Below, piece by piece: positions 27,028-35,928 of a stretch of DNA of 64,000 nucleotides. The DNA comes from Paracoccaceae bacterium. GTDB lineage: Bacteria > Pseudomonadota > Alphaproteobacteria > Rhodobacterales > Rhodobacteraceae. The notes beneath the pieces were generated by a model that did no database searches, was not told the origin of the DNA, and worked only from the letters and a program-made list of their open reading frames with translations. Position 1 is the stretch's first letter; each line of letters opens with the position of its first letter. The position numbers were made by a program, and so were the translations under genes. The stretch lies in assembly GCA_020425085.1 (NCBI GenBank), contig JAGQRW010000004.1, forward strand, positions 248,001 through 312,000, written 5' to 3'.

Positions 27028-27369
27028 TTATAGCTGTTCGATGGTGACTTTGTCGGGATAAAAGGCAAGGTAGCCCGCGATTTCGGCCACAGCGTCGATC
27101 GGTGATTCATAGGACCAAGCCGCATCGGCAATCACACCGCTTTTGGCGTGGATGGCGTAATAACTCGCCTGACCCTTATGGGGGCACGTGGTTGTGGTAT
27201 CGGTTCGCTCCAACAACGCCATCCCCACATCAGTACGAGGAAAATAGATGACTGGCGGATAACTGCCCTCAACCAGTTCCAGCGCCTTTCTGGTTTCGGC
27301 AATTACGGCACCACGGGCGCGAACCACCCAGGTATCGCCTGATTTTCGTATCACGATATGATCGGCCAT
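27028..27369 (-). CDS. DUF427 domain protein
   Basis: A 113-residue protein with the DUF427 layout: ADHIVIRKSGDTWVVRARGAV at the start, YFPRTDVGMALLERTDTTTTCPHKG in the middle, and AWSYESPIDAVAEIAGYLAFYPDKV at the end. The family is small, cytoplasmic and of unknown function. It lies 11 bases upstream of the broken alcohol dehydrogenase on the same strand and may have shared its transcript. Confidence 0.9.
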   Translation of the reverse strand: MADHIVIRKSGDTWVVRARGAVIAETRKALELVEGSYPPVIYFPRTDVGMALLERTDTTTTCPHKGQASYYAIHAKSGVIADAAWSYESPIDAVAEIAGYLAFYPDKVTIEQL

Positions 27370-27419
27370 TCAGCCCTCCATCTCTTCGGGTTCGGTTCCG
27401 TTCTTGCCCCCACATATTT

Positions 27420-29228
27420 TCAGATCGGCGTACAGGCGCGGGCCAGCCATTCCCGGGTTTCAGACGTACAATCCGGTGCGATCTTTTCATGCACCACCGC
27501 ATGATAACGGTTCAGCCAGTGACGTTCCGCCTGTCCCAGCATGGATTTGACGATCAGGTTCCGGTCGATCGGCGCGAGTGTGAGGGTTTCAAACGCCAGC
27601 ATGGCGCGATCGTCGCCATCTGGCAAGGGTGGTGCCGGTTTTACCACCAGCAAATTTTCGATACGGATGCCAAACGCCCCCTCGCGGTAATATCCCGGTT
27701 CGTTCGACAGGATCATCCCGGCCTCGAACGGTACATGCGACAGGCGAGACAACCGCTGCGGCCCCTCATGAACCCCCAGAAACGCGCCGACACCGTGACC
27801 GGTGCCGTGGTCATAATCCTGCCCCGCCTGCCAGAGGGCATATCGTGCCAGCGCATCAAGGTCACGCCCGGCCAGCCCCTTGGGCCAGCGCATCATGGAA
27901 ATAGCGATAAAGCCTTTCAGCACCCGTGTGAAACAGCGTTTCTGTTCTGGCCGGGGCTGGCGGCCAATGGCGATGGTGCGGGTGATGTCGGTGGTGCCGT
28001 CCCGGTATTGCCCGCCGCTGTCCAGCAGCAGAATGTCGCCCTTGCGGATCGGCCGGTTGCTGGCCTCGGTAACGTGGTAATGCACGATCGCACCATTCGG
28101 GCCGGTGCCGCAGATGGTGTCAAAACTGATATCGACCAGCAGCCCCGAGGTGGATCTGAGTGCCTCCAGCCGTTTCACCACGTCGATTTCCGTCAGATCG
28201 GCGGTTGCAGCCACGGCGTCAAGCCAGGCCAGCAATTCGGTAATGGCCACGCCATCACGCAAATGCGCCTGCCTTGCGCCTTCGATTTCCACGCTGTTCT
28301 TGATGGCCTTTGGCAGGATGCAGGGATCCGGCTGAAGGCTGATGGCAATGCCCGCCGCCTTCAGCCGGTCGATGATCCATAACGGTGCCGTCGCCCCGTC
28401 CAGCCTGACCGGCCCGTTCAGGCGATCAAGTGCCGGGCCGAATTCGGCCATGGGCAAGATGGCGACCCCCTTGCCCAGATGCTGGCGCACCTGATGATCG
28501 GCCTTGGAGGGTTCGGTAAACAGGCTGACATCGCCGTTCTGGTCAACAATGGCAAATGCCAGAACCACCGGAGTCCGGGCAATGTCCGATCCGCGAATGT
28601 TCAAAAGCCAGGCAATGCTGTCGGGCAGGCTTAGCACCGTGGCATTCTGATTGCCCGCCTTCAGGACAGCACCGATCCGCTGACGCTTGTCGTGGCTTGC
28701 CTCACCCGCGAATTCAACCGGATGCGGCCGGATCGCCCCGGCGGGGGGCGCTGGCTGATCGGGCCAGATCCGGTCAATCAGGTTGTCGCAAGGGCGAAGC
28801 ACAACGCCACTGTCTGTTAACAAGGTGGTCAGCTTGTCGATCTGTTCGCTGCCGTGCAGCCAGGGATCATATCCGACCACGCCACCCGATGGCAGTTGCT
28901 GGCGAAGCCATGGGCCGAGTTCGGTTTCCGGCCAGGCAACCGGGGTGAAATGCCCGGTATCGACTTCGGATCTGACCTGCACCCGATAGCGCCCGTCAAC
29001 GAACACCCCGGCGGTTTCCAGCAACGCCGCACAGAACCCCGCCGAGCCGGTAAACCCGGTCAGCCAGGCCAGCCGCTCATCGCGTGCCGCCACCCATTCG
29101 CCCTGATGCGCATCCGCCCTTGGCACCAGAAACCCCGAAAGCCCCTCCTGACGCATCAGCCGCCTCAGTTGCTGCAACCGGGGTGGCCCGTCGGAACGAC
29201 TGGTAGTCGCCTTGAAAGATTGAATCAT
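27420..29228 (-). CDS. pepP: Aminopeptidase P family protein (Xaa-Pro aminopeptidase, M24B)
   Basis: A 602-residue metallopeptidase that removes N-terminal residues before proline. It has the three-domain form of long aminopeptidase P: two creatinase-like N-domains (to about residue 300) and a pita-bread catalytic domain. Metal ligands are seen in LLLDSGGQYRDGTTDITRT, GTGHGVGAFLGVHEGP and SNEPGYYREGAFGIRIENL. A 60-residue C-terminal extension, typical of the long form, follows. I chose the ATG at 29228 (MIQSFKATTS) with GGGA upstream; the frame is open to 29327. Confidence 0.93.
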   Translation of the reverse strand: MIQSFKATTSRSDGPPRLQQLRRLMRQEGLSGFLVPRADAHQGEWVAARDERLAWLTGFTGSAGFCAALLETAGVFVDGRYRVQVRSEVDTGHFTPVAWPETELGPWLRQQLPSGGVVGYDPWLHGSEQIDKLTTLLTDSGVVLRPCDNLIDRIWPDQPAPPAGAIRPHPVEFAGEASHDKRQRIGAVLKAGNQNATVLSLPDSIAWLLNIRGSDIARTPVVLAFAIVDQNGDVSLFTEPSKADHQVRQHLGKGVAILPMAEFGPALDRLNGPVRLDGATAPLWIIDRLKAAGIAISLQPDPCILPKAIKNSVEIEGARQAHLRDGVAITELLAWLDAVAATADLTEIDVVKRLEALRSTSGLLVDISFDTICGTGPNGAIVHYHVTEASNRPIRKGDILLLDSGGQYRDGTTDITRTIAIGRQPRPEQKRCFTRVLKGFIAISMMRWPKGLAGRDLDALARYALWQAGQDYDHGTGHGVGAFLGVHEGPQRLSRLSHVPFEAGMILSNEPGYYREGAFGIRIENLLVVKPAPPLPDGDDRAMLAFETLTLAPIDRNLIVKSMLGQAERHWLNRYHAVVHEKIAPDCTSETREWLARACTPI

Positions 29229-29369
29229 CTCTGTCCCTGCCCTGCTCGGGGGCAGCATCGCCGAACCGGGGGGCAGGTTCAACCAAAACCAAGCGAATTT
29301 GTTGCGACAAACCCCATTCCGGCGCACGGCCCCGCAGGGAAAACTGCGGTCGGGCGGGCCTTGAACAAA

Positions 29370-30779
29370 TCAACTACCGGGGTCGAGCGTCGTGCATTTC
29401 TGGCGCATCGCATCCAGACGGCTACAGGCGCGTTTGGCCAGTTCTTCGGTCATGCCGACAAAATTCGCTTGATACCGCCCGCCCTGCAACACCACCTTGC
29501 GCAGCGCACCATCCAGCGTATTCAGATCCTGCAACGCCGTCTTCAACAGCACCTTTTCCGCAGCCGTCCGGGTCGGAAAAGCGCCGAGATGGATGCCCCA
29601 GTACCGCCCACCCGAGGTCGATACCCGTGTCACCACCTTCGGCCCGTCATCACGGGGTTCAGGCCGGATGGCCACCATGACGGCAGAGGAATTCTCGCCG
29701 GTCAAAGCATCGTTCGCGTCGGCAATGACCACATCATCGACATCAACTTCGGCAACAGCAACAGCTTCAACTTCCGTTTCAATTTCACCGTCAGCCTCAG
29801 CCTCAGCCACCGATACTGCCACCGCGATCGCCTTTTGCAGTTGGTCCGCCTCATCCTCGGATCGGGCGCGACGCGGTTCCGGTCGAGGACTGGTTGCAAC
29901 AGCAGCCACCTGCAACGCCTTCACCGCTGGTTTATCGTTGTAGTGCGGCGCGTCGGGTTTTCGTACCGCGACATGCGTCGGCGCTTTGGAAAACCCGAGG
30001 TCAAGCAGCTCTGCGACCTTTTCATTGCGCGCCGCCGTCGAACGCCCGCCGAATACGGTGGCGATCACCCGCTCCTGTCCCCGCTGGGCCGAGGCAACCA
30101 GATTGAACCCCGCCGCCTGAGTATAGCCGGTCTTGATACCGTCAGCGCCGCGATAGGCGGCCAGGAACTTGCGGTTGGTATTGCTGACAGATTTCATCCC
30201 TGCATCGGTCGAGCGCCGCGAGAACAGGTTGTAATACTGGGGATAGTCAAAAAACAGATGCCGCCCCAGATTGGTCATGTCGCGCGCCGTCGAAAGATGC
30301 CCGCTCTCGGTCAGCCCGTGGGCATTCTTGAACGTGGTTCGGCTCATCCCCAATGCCTTGGCGGTCTTGTTCATGCGGCGGGCAAATTTTGCCTCGCTGC
30401 CTTCGATTGCCTCACCCAGGGCGGTCGCGGCGTCATTGGCGGATTTTACCGCCGCTGCGCGAATAAGATAGCGCAGGGCAATTTTCTGACCGGCTTTCAG
30501 GCCAAGTTTCGATGGTGGTTCAGCCGCCGCACGTTTGGAAACGGTTACCATGGTATCAAGGCTGATCTCACCACGGCTGATCGCCTCGAACGTGATGTAA
30601 AGCGTCATCATCTTGGTCAGCGAGGCGGGATGCAGCCGGGTATCGGCATTGCGCGCATAAAGCACCTCGCCGGTGCGCGCATCCATCACCAGCGCCGCAA
30701 AGGGTGCGGCGTTGGCGGCAATGCCGGTAAATGCAAAAAACAGGACAAGGAAGAACCCTTGCGCCACTTGCCTTAACAT
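29370..30779 (-). CDS. D-alanyl-D-alanine carboxypeptidase with SPOR domain
   Basis: A 469-residue periplasmic penicillin-binding protein of the PBP5/DacA family that trims peptidoglycan stem peptides. A signal peptide (MLRQVAQGFFLVLFFAFTGI, cut after ANA) is followed by the serine active site SLTKM, the SxN motif SAND and KTG in DGIKTGYTQAAG. A low-complexity linker rich in Ala, Glu, Val and Asp (about residues 300-360) leads to a SPOR domain at the C-terminus (WGIHLGAFPTRTAAEKVL). SPOR domains bind denuded glycan at the division site, so a septal role is likely. ATG at 30779 gives a proper signal peptide. Confidence 0.93.
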   Translation of the reverse strand: MLRQVAQGFFLVLFFAFTGIAANAAPFAALVMDARTGEVLYARNADTRLHPASLTKMMTLYITFEAISRGEISLDTMVTVSKRAAAEPPSKLGLKAGQKIALRYLIRAAAVKSANDAATALGEAIEGSEAKFARRMNKTAKALGMSRTTFKNAHGLTESGHLSTARDMTNLGRHLFFDYPQYYNLFSRRSTDAGMKSVSNTNRKFLAAYRGADGIKTGYTQAAGFNLVASAQRGQERVIATVFGGRSTAARNEKVAELLDLGFSKAPTHVAVRKPDAPHYNDKPAVKALQVAAVATSPRPEPRRARSEDEADQLQKAIAVAVSVAEAEADGEIETEVEAVAVAEVDVDDVVIADANDALTGENSSAVMVAIRPEPRDDGPKVVTRVSTSGGRYWGIHLGAFPTRTAAEKVLLKTALQDLNTLDGALRKVVLQGGRYQANFVGMTEELAKRACSRLDAMRQKCTTLDPGS

Positions 30780-31090
30780 CGGTTGCTCCGACGACTGTCT
30801 GCCTCTGAAACGGCTTTTGCCGCCTCTTTTGTTATTGCGAAAACCGTAACATGTTCGCAACAAAAGAAAACCCCCCTTTCTGCCGCAAGCTGGAAAAAAC
30901 CGCATGCGTCGCAGATCGGTCGCTGCCCTTTATCAGGCCAGCCGGATATCACTGCCGGATCGCGAAAGGGTGATATGCCGGATTTCAATTCGGGGTCGAG
31001 AGTCTGTTTCCCTTTTTGCCTAGGGTCGGATATATTACAAAGTCCAGGACGACTCTTATTCTTAGCGAAAGGCCCGGCGTGCAGATCCTG
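30780..31090. other. Intergenic region between dac and clpS
   Basis: About 310 bases between two divergent genes. No reading frame with family character was found. It must hold both promoters; TATATT at 31031-31036 is a possible -10 box for clpS, but no well-placed -35 was seen. Confidence 0.5.
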
Positions 31091-31414
31091 ATGACAGGCT
31101 CGGATAACAAGGATGGCGACAGCGAAACCGGCGTCGTCACCAAGACCCGTGCGAAAACCCAGCGTCCGCCGCTTTACAAGGTGCTGCTGCTGAACGACGA
31201 CTACACCCCGATGGAGTTTGTGGTCTATGTGCTGGAACGTTTTTTTGGCATTTCGCATCAACAGGCGGTGGACATCATGATGACGGTCCACAACAAGGGG
31301 TTGGCAGTGGTCGGGGTGTTTTCCTATGAAATCGCCGAAACCAAAGTTTCACAGGTCATGGAACTGGCGCGACGCAACCAGCATCCCCTGCAATGCACGA
31401 TGGAGAAAGAGTGA
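31091..31414 (+). CDS. clpS: ATP-dependent Clp protease adaptor ClpS
   Basis: ClpS delivers N-degron substrates to ClpAP. The 107-residue protein has the folded core [25 protein letters not shown] (residues 28-52 in part), including the [10 protein letters not shown] motif that contacts the N-terminal residue. [19 protein letters not shown] follows. The unstructured N-terminal 25 residues are the ClpA-engaging tail. ATG at 31091 is used here; GTG at 31079 with AAAGG upstream would add four residues. It lies 21 bases before the methyltransferase gene. Confidence 0.95.
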   Translation: MTGSDNKDGDSETGVVTKTRAKTQRPPLYKVLLLNDDYTPMEFVVYVLERFFGISHQQAVDIMMTVHNKGLAVVGVFSYEIAETKVSQVMELARRNQHPLQCTMEKE

Positions 31415-31435
31415 GGTCAGCGCCTCATTCCCCGA

Positions 31436-32482
31436 ATGACTGCATCACGCCTGAATATCGCCCTTGACCAAGACGGGCTGGTGCTGCCCGATAGTGGGCA
31501 TATTGCCGTTCTGCGCGCCACATCCCAGTTTGATCACAATGGTATTGCCCGCCAGCGTCTGCGGCTGTTCAACAGCTTTCGCCCGGAATTCGACCGCCTC
31601 GATGCGCTGGACTTTACGGTTGCGGCGGATTTTTCCGGACATTACGCCACCAGCATGGTCGAGATCACCCGTTCCAAGGCGGAAACCCTTGGGTTGGTGG
31701 CCATGGCAACAATGGCAACCGATCCCGGCGGCATCGTGCTGGTGGACGGGGCCAAGACCGATGGCATCGATTCGGTTCTGAAACATTGCAAGGCGCTGTT
31801 TCAACCGATCAGTGTGGTGGCGAAATCTCATGGCAAGCTGTTTTGGTTCACCAGACCGGAAAACCTGCCTTTGGCACTGACGGAATGGCGAGCATACCTG
31901 ACGGCAAAAAGGAATTCGGCGGGTTACCTCAGCGCCCCCGGCATGTTTTCACCCGACAAGGCCGACCCCGGCTCGACCCTTCTGGCGGCGCATTTCGACG
32001 ATCGACTGGCGGGTGAGGTTGCCGATCTCGGGGCTGGCTGGGGCTGGCTGGCGGATCAGGCGCTGCAACGCAGCGACGCAATCAGCCGGCTTGATCTATA
32101 CGAGGCGGAAAAGACCGCCCTGGAGGCCGCCCGCGCCAATATCGCCGATACGCGCGCCGAATTTCACTGGGCGGATGTGGCAAAACTTGACATCACAGCG
32201 CGCTATGACGCGGTAATCAGCAATCCGCCTTTTCATCAGGGCCGCGCCGCCGAGCCTGACCTTGGCGCAGCTTTCATCACCAAGGCGGCGGCAATTCTGA
32301 AACCCAAAGGGCAATTATGGCTGGTTGCCAACCGGCAACTGCCCTATGAATCCGTACTGGCAGAATGTTTTGCCGCGATCCGGCCACTGGAAGAAACCCA
32401 CCATTTCAAGGTGATTCTGGCATCGCGGCCGTTAAGTGGTTCCTCGCGCAGACTTCAACGCAATTCCAGACACGCCCGCTAG
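31436..32482 (+). CDS. RsmC-like 16S rRNA guanine-N2 methyltransferase
   Basis: A 348-residue protein with two related Rossmann halves, as in RsmC/RlmG. The N-terminal half is degenerate. The C-terminal half carries the SAM loop VADLGAGWGWLADQAL (near residue 195) and the catalytic NPPF in AVISNPPFHQGRA (near 262). RsmC methylates G1207 of 16S rRNA. The gene follows clpS closely and is probably cotranscribed with it. The exact target nucleotide is inferred from family only. Confidence 0.85.
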   Translation: MTASRLNIALDQDGLVLPDSGHIAVLRATSQFDHNGIARQRLRLFNSFRPEFDRLDALDFTVAADFSGHYATSMVEITRSKAETLGLVAMATMATDPGGIVLVDGAKTDGIDSVLKHCKALFQPISVVAKSHGKLFWFTRPENLPLALTEWRAYLTAKRNSAGYLSAPGMFSPDKADPGSTLLAAHFDDRLAGEVADLGAGWGWLADQALQRSDAISRLDLYEAEKTALEAARANIADTRAEFHWADVAKLDITARYDAVISNPPFHQGRAAEPDLGAAFITKAAAILKPKGQLWLVANRQLPYESVLAECFAAIRPLEETHHFKVILASRPLSGSSRRLQRNSRHAR

Positions 32483-32506
32483 GCGTGTTCAGCATTCGGA
32501 GGTTCC

Positions 32507-33316
32507 ATGTCCTTTTCCCTGGCTGGCAAAACCGCTATCATTACCGGCGCCGCCAATGGCGTCGGCCTGGCCATCGCCCGACATTTCGTCCGCGAAGGCG
32601 TGCAGGTGATGATGGCGGACATGAATGAAGAAAAGCTGATCACCGAAATCAGCGCCTTGACCAGCGACGAAACGAAACCGAAATTCTTTGCCGGTGATCT
32701 GCGACAGCGACTGACCCAGGCCAACCTGATTTCCGCCACCATCGACGAGTTTGAACGCATCGACATCCTGGTCAATGCCAGCCGTCAGGTGCTGCACTCA
32801 AACCCCCTCGACCCTGACGAGGACGAGTTCGAGAACCTGATGGAGCAAAATGTCGTGACCGCCCTAAGACTGACACAACTGGTGGCCAAGCGGATGATGA
32901 AACAGGCCGAGGATGAACCCGGTGACAATGCCTCGATCGGCAACATCGTCAACCTCTCTTCGATCGTGGGGCGGCGGGCACATCCGGATCTGATGGCCTT
33001 TTCCATCAGTTCGGCCGCACTTGACCAGATGACCCGCGCCATGGCAGTGGCGTTGGCGGAACACCGTATCAGGGTCAATGCCGTGGCCATCGGCAGCGTG
33101 ATGAGCGCAAGCCTCAGAAATGCGTTGAAGGACAATGTGGAACTGCGCGGTCTGGTGGCAAAGGCGACGCCGCTTGGCTATATCGGTGAAGCGGCCGAGG
33201 TGGTCGAGGCGGTGCAGTATCTGGCGTCCGAGGCGTCCAGCTTTGTCACCGGCCAGATCCTGACGGTGGATGGCGGGCGTACCCTGATAGACCCGGTCTC
33301 GGTCGCAGCACATTGA
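32507..33316 (+). CDS. SDR-family protein with a non-canonical active site
   Basis: A 269-residue short-chain dehydrogenase/reductase fold. The NAD(P) loop TGAANGVGLAIARHF and the active-site serine region IVNLSSIVGRRAH are present. The canonical YxxxK is replaced: the segment HPDLMAFSISSAALDQM has Phe in place of Tyr and Ser in place of Lys. The C-terminal signature TGQILTVDGGRTL is normal. The fold is clear, but ordinary SDR catalysis is doubtful. It begins 24 bases after the rsmC-like gene, so the three genes from clpS may form one unit. A strong terminator follows. Confidence 0.85.
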   Translation: MSFSLAGKTAIITGAANGVGLAIARHFVREGVQVMMADMNEEKLITEISALTSDETKPKFFAGDLRQRLTQANLISATIDEFERIDILVNASRQVLHSNPLDPDEDEFENLMEQNVVTALRLTQLVAKRMMKQAEDEPGDNASIGNIVNLSSIVGRRAHPDLMAFSISSAALDQMTRAMAVALAEHRIRVNAVAIGSVMSASLRNALKDNVELRGLVAKATPLGYIGEAAEVVEAVQYLASEASSFVTGQILTVDGGRTLIDPVSVAAH

Positions 33317-33324
33317 GCCAAGGA

Positions 33325-33353
33325 AAAACCCCGACCACAATGGCCGGGGTTTT
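33325..33353. terminator. Bidirectional rho-independent terminator
   Basis: AAAACCCCG-A-CCA-CAA-TGG-C-CGGGGTTTT forms a nine-pair outer stem with an inner CCA/TGG stem. A/T tracts on both sides let it end transcripts from the SDR gene (plus) and trcR (minus). Confidence 0.85.
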
Positions 33354-33376
33354 CAAGGGAATCCTGCCGGGCTGGC

Positions 33377-34129
33377 CTATTCCTGGTCGTCCTCATCATC
33401 GTCGGACGAGTTCGGCAGGTTGAACAGACTGTCCGCATCCATCGGCTTTTTCTTATCGTCTTCGTCGTCGCTGTCGCCACCAAGGGTGAAGGTTTCCAGC
33501 CCTGAAATCGAAGCGGGAATTTTCGCATCCTTGTCAGCTTGCAGCGAACGTTCGGTGGAAACCAGTTTCATCCGCTCGCTATCATCGACAACCTCGCCTG
33601 CCCTGGCCTTTTTGGCAGCAGCCTTTTGCACCGCTTCGTCAAGTTCGATCTGCTTGCACATGCCAAGCGCCACCGGATCAACCGGCTGGATATTCGACAT
33701 GTTCCAATGCGTACGGTCGCGAATTGCCTGGATGGTCGGCTTGGTGGTGCCAACCAGCTTGGAAATCTGCCCATCCGCCAGTTCCGGGTGAAACTTGACC
33801 AGCCAGGCGATGGCGCTTGGGCGGTCCTGACGCTTGGAAAGCGGGGTATAGCGCGGGCCCTTGCGTTTCAGTTCGCCCTCGGCGGCGGGGTTGTATTTCA
33901 GCACCAGCTTGTGGGCCGGATCCTGTTCGGCCTTCTTGATCTCGGCCTCATCAAGCTGGTTGTTGGTGATCGGGTCGAAGCCCTTGATGCCGACAGCAAC
34001 CTCGCCATCGGCGATGCCGTTCACCTCAAGCTCGTGCAGGCCGCAGAAATCGGCGATCTGCTTGAAGGACATGGTGGTATTGTCCACCAGCCAGACTGCG
34101 GTTGCTTTTGCCATGATGGGCAGCGCCAT
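33377..34129 (-). CDS. trcR: TrcR (DUF1013) cell-cycle transcriptional regulator
   Basis: A 250-residue alphaproteobacterial protein of the former DUF1013 family. The N-terminus MALPIMAKATAVWLVDNTTM and an HTH-like segment (FKQIADFCGLHELEVNGIADGEV, shown in part by FKQIADFCGLHELEV) are highly characteristic. A second HTH-like stretch is LADGQISKLVGTTKPTIQAI. The C-terminus is strongly acidic (SSDDDEDDQE). TrcR is reported as a cell-cycle regulator associated with RNA polymerase. ATG at 34129 has AAAGGG at the right distance; the open extension to 34327 is antisense to the RNase T2 promoter and signal peptide. Confidence 0.93.
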   Translation of the reverse strand: MALPIMAKATAVWLVDNTTMSFKQIADFCGLHELEVNGIADGEVAVGIKGFDPITNNQLDEAEIKKAEQDPAHKLVLKYNPAAEGELKRKGPRYTPLSKRQDRPSAIAWLVKFHPELADGQISKLVGTTKPTIQAIRDRTHWNMSNIQPVDPVALGMCKQIELDEAVQKAAAKKARAGEVVDDSERMKLVSTERSLQADKDAKIPASISGLETFTLGGDSDDEDDKKKPMDADSLFNLPNSSDDDEDDQE

Positions 34130-34256
34130 GAGAGTCCCTTTCGAAAACACATCTTCCCCGTTCGGTGAAACCGGTGCGGCGGGCCGCGATTGTCCGTGTT
34201 CAGGGGGAATTGCAGAGGTATATAGAACCAATAAAGCAGAATTGAAAGAGGCAAAC

Positions 34257-34895
34257 ATGCGGGGTGTTTTCGGCCTGTTGGCAACGCTGATGCTGCTGGC
34301 CAGCGCCGCACTGGCCGATGGCGACAAGGCGGGGCGGTTTGATTATTATGTGCTGTCGCTTGGCTGGTCGCCAAGCTGGTGCGCGCTGGAGGGGGACCGG
34401 CGCGTTTCGGATCAATGTGATCCGCGGCATGATTTTGGTTTCACTCTGCATGGGCTATGGCCGCAATTTACCGTAGGCTGGCCCAGTTATTGCCCAACCG
34501 CGGAACGCCCGCCGTCCCGGCAAATGACCGCTGACATGGCCGATATTATGGGCAGCGGCGGGCTTGCCTGGCATCAATGGGACAAGCACGGGCGCTGTAG
34601 CGGGCTGTCGGCAGCAGCATATTATGCCCAAGCCCGCGCCGCTTTTGAGGCCGTGGCCAAACCCGAGGTTTTCCGCCAGATGCACGCGCCGTTGGAATTT
34701 CCGGCGCTGCTGGTGGAACAGGCATTCATCAAGGCCAACCCAAAGCTTGCGCCGGAAACGATCACCGTCATCTGCAAGGCCGGCTATTTCAGCGAGGTCC
34801 GCATCTGTCTTGACAAGGATCTGAACCCTCGCGCCTGCGCCCCTGATACCGCGCGCGACTGTCGCCAGAGGGTGATTTTTCCGCCAGTCCGCTGA
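34257..34895 (+). CDS. Ribonuclease T2 family protein, secreted
   Basis: A 212-residue RNase T2 enzyme exported to the periplasm. The signal peptide MRGVFGLLATLMLLASAALA is followed by the two catalytic blocks, FTLHGLWPQF (CAS I) and WHQWDKHGRCSG (CAS II), each with its active-site histidine. Several cysteines would form disulfides. ATG at 34257 has AAGAGG just upstream. The frame is open to 33861, but that part lies antisense to trcR and was rejected. Likely role: scavenging of extracellular or periplasmic RNA. Confidence 0.95.
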   Translation: MRGVFGLLATLMLLASAALADGDKAGRFDYYVLSLGWSPSWCALEGDRRVSDQCDPRHDFGFTLHGLWPQFTVGWPSYCPTAERPPSRQMTADMADIMGSGGLAWHQWDKHGRCSGLSAAAYYAQARAAFEAVAKPEVFRQMHAPLEFPALLVEQAFIKANPKLAPETITVICKAGYFSEVRICLDKDLNPRACAPDTARDCRQRVIFPPVR

Positions 34896-34913
34896 TATGT
34901 CGGGGGTGCAACC

Positions 34914-35921
34914 CTAGCCGATCGTCAGAACGATCTTGCCGATATGCCCGGAACTTTCCATCCGCCGATGCGCCTCGGCCGCCTGGGCAAACGGATAAGT
35001 TGAATCCATTACCGGTGCGATGGTGCCCGCATCCAGCAAGGGCCAGACGTTGTGCCTGAGTTCCTCGGCTATCCGGGCCTTGGCCAGATCACTTTGCGGT
35101 CTCAGGGTCGATCCGGTCAGCTTGAGGCGTTTCACCATCACCTGGGCAAAGTTGATCTCGGCCACCGGGCCGCCCAGAAAAGCGATCATCACCAGCGTAC
35201 CATCATTCGCCAACAGCTTGATATTGCGCGAAATATAATCGCCACCAACCATATCAAGGATCAGATCGACGCCGCGCCCATCGGTTGCCGCCTGCAATTC
35301 CTTGAGGTAATCTTGGGTCTTGTAATTGACCGCTATTTCCGCGCCGAGCTTGCGGGCAAAGGCGCATTTTTCGTCGCTGCCGGCGGTTGTAAATACCCGC
35401 GCACCATAGGCCCGCGCCAGGCTGATGGCCGTGGTGCCAATACCAGATGTACCGCCATGCACCAGAAAACTTTGCCCGGCCTTCAGTTTGCCGCGCATGA
35501 AAACATTGCTCCAGACGGTGAAATGGGTCTCGCAAAGGGCGGCGGCGTTGACGACGCTCATGCCTTTGGGAATGGAAAGCGCGTGATCCTGATTTGTCAC
35601 CGCATATTCCGCATAGCCGCCCCCAGGCAACAGCGCACAGACCTTGTCACCAACCGACCAGCGCGAAACACCGGGACCAACCGCCGCGACCGTTCCCGCC
35701 CCTTCCAAACCTGGCAGGTCCGAGGCATTAGGCGGCGGCGCATAAGACCCCGCGCGTTGCAGCGCATCAGGCCGATTGACGCCCGCCGCTTCAAGCCGGA
35801 TCAGGATTTCGCCAACACCCGGTACCGGCAAGGGGCGTTCACAGGGAACCAGGACCTCAGGGCCGCCGGGTTTGGAGATCTCGATTGCGCGCATGGTTTT
35901 CGGTAGCGTCATTTTCATCAT
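34914..35921 (-). CDS. NAD(P)H-quinone oxidoreductase (MDR, PIG3/QOR type)
   Basis: A 335-residue zinc-free medium-chain reductase. VNRPDALQRAGSYAPPPNASDLPGLEGAG and the cofactor region SFLVHGGTSGIGTTAISLARAYGA (seen in part) are the signatures of the PIG3-type quinone reductases. They reduce quinones with NADPH. No zinc-ligand cysteine cluster is present. It lies seven bases after the COQ9-family gene on the same strand. A link to quinone metabolism through shared transcription is plausible but inferred. Confidence 0.9.
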   Translation of the reverse strand: MMKMTLPKTMRAIEISKPGGPEVLVPCERPLPVPGVGEILIRLEAAGVNRPDALQRAGSYAPPPNASDLPGLEGAGTVAAVGPGVSRWSVGDKVCALLPGGGYAEYAVTNQDHALSIPKGMSVVNAAALCETHFTVWSNVFMRGKLKAGQSFLVHGGTSGIGTTAISLARAYGARVFTTAGSDEKCAFARKLGAEIAVNYKTQDYLKELQAATDGRGVDLILDMVGGDYISRNIKLLANDGTLVMIAFLGGPVAEINFAQVMVKRLKLTGSTLRPQSDLAKARIAEELRHNVWPLLDAGTIAPVMDSTYPFAQAAEAHRRMESSGHIGKIVLTIG

Positions 35922-35928
35922 CTTTCGT

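Noticed and set aside
28854-30776. A 640-codon open frame antisense to pepP and the carboxypeptidase gene
   Set aside because: It crosses two well-identified genes, is rich in His/Arg/Gln with no motifs, and has no ribosome site. It is a composition artefact.
33861-34256. N-terminal extension of the RNase T2 protein
   Set aside because: It would be antisense to trcR and would bury a clear signal peptide that begins at 34257.
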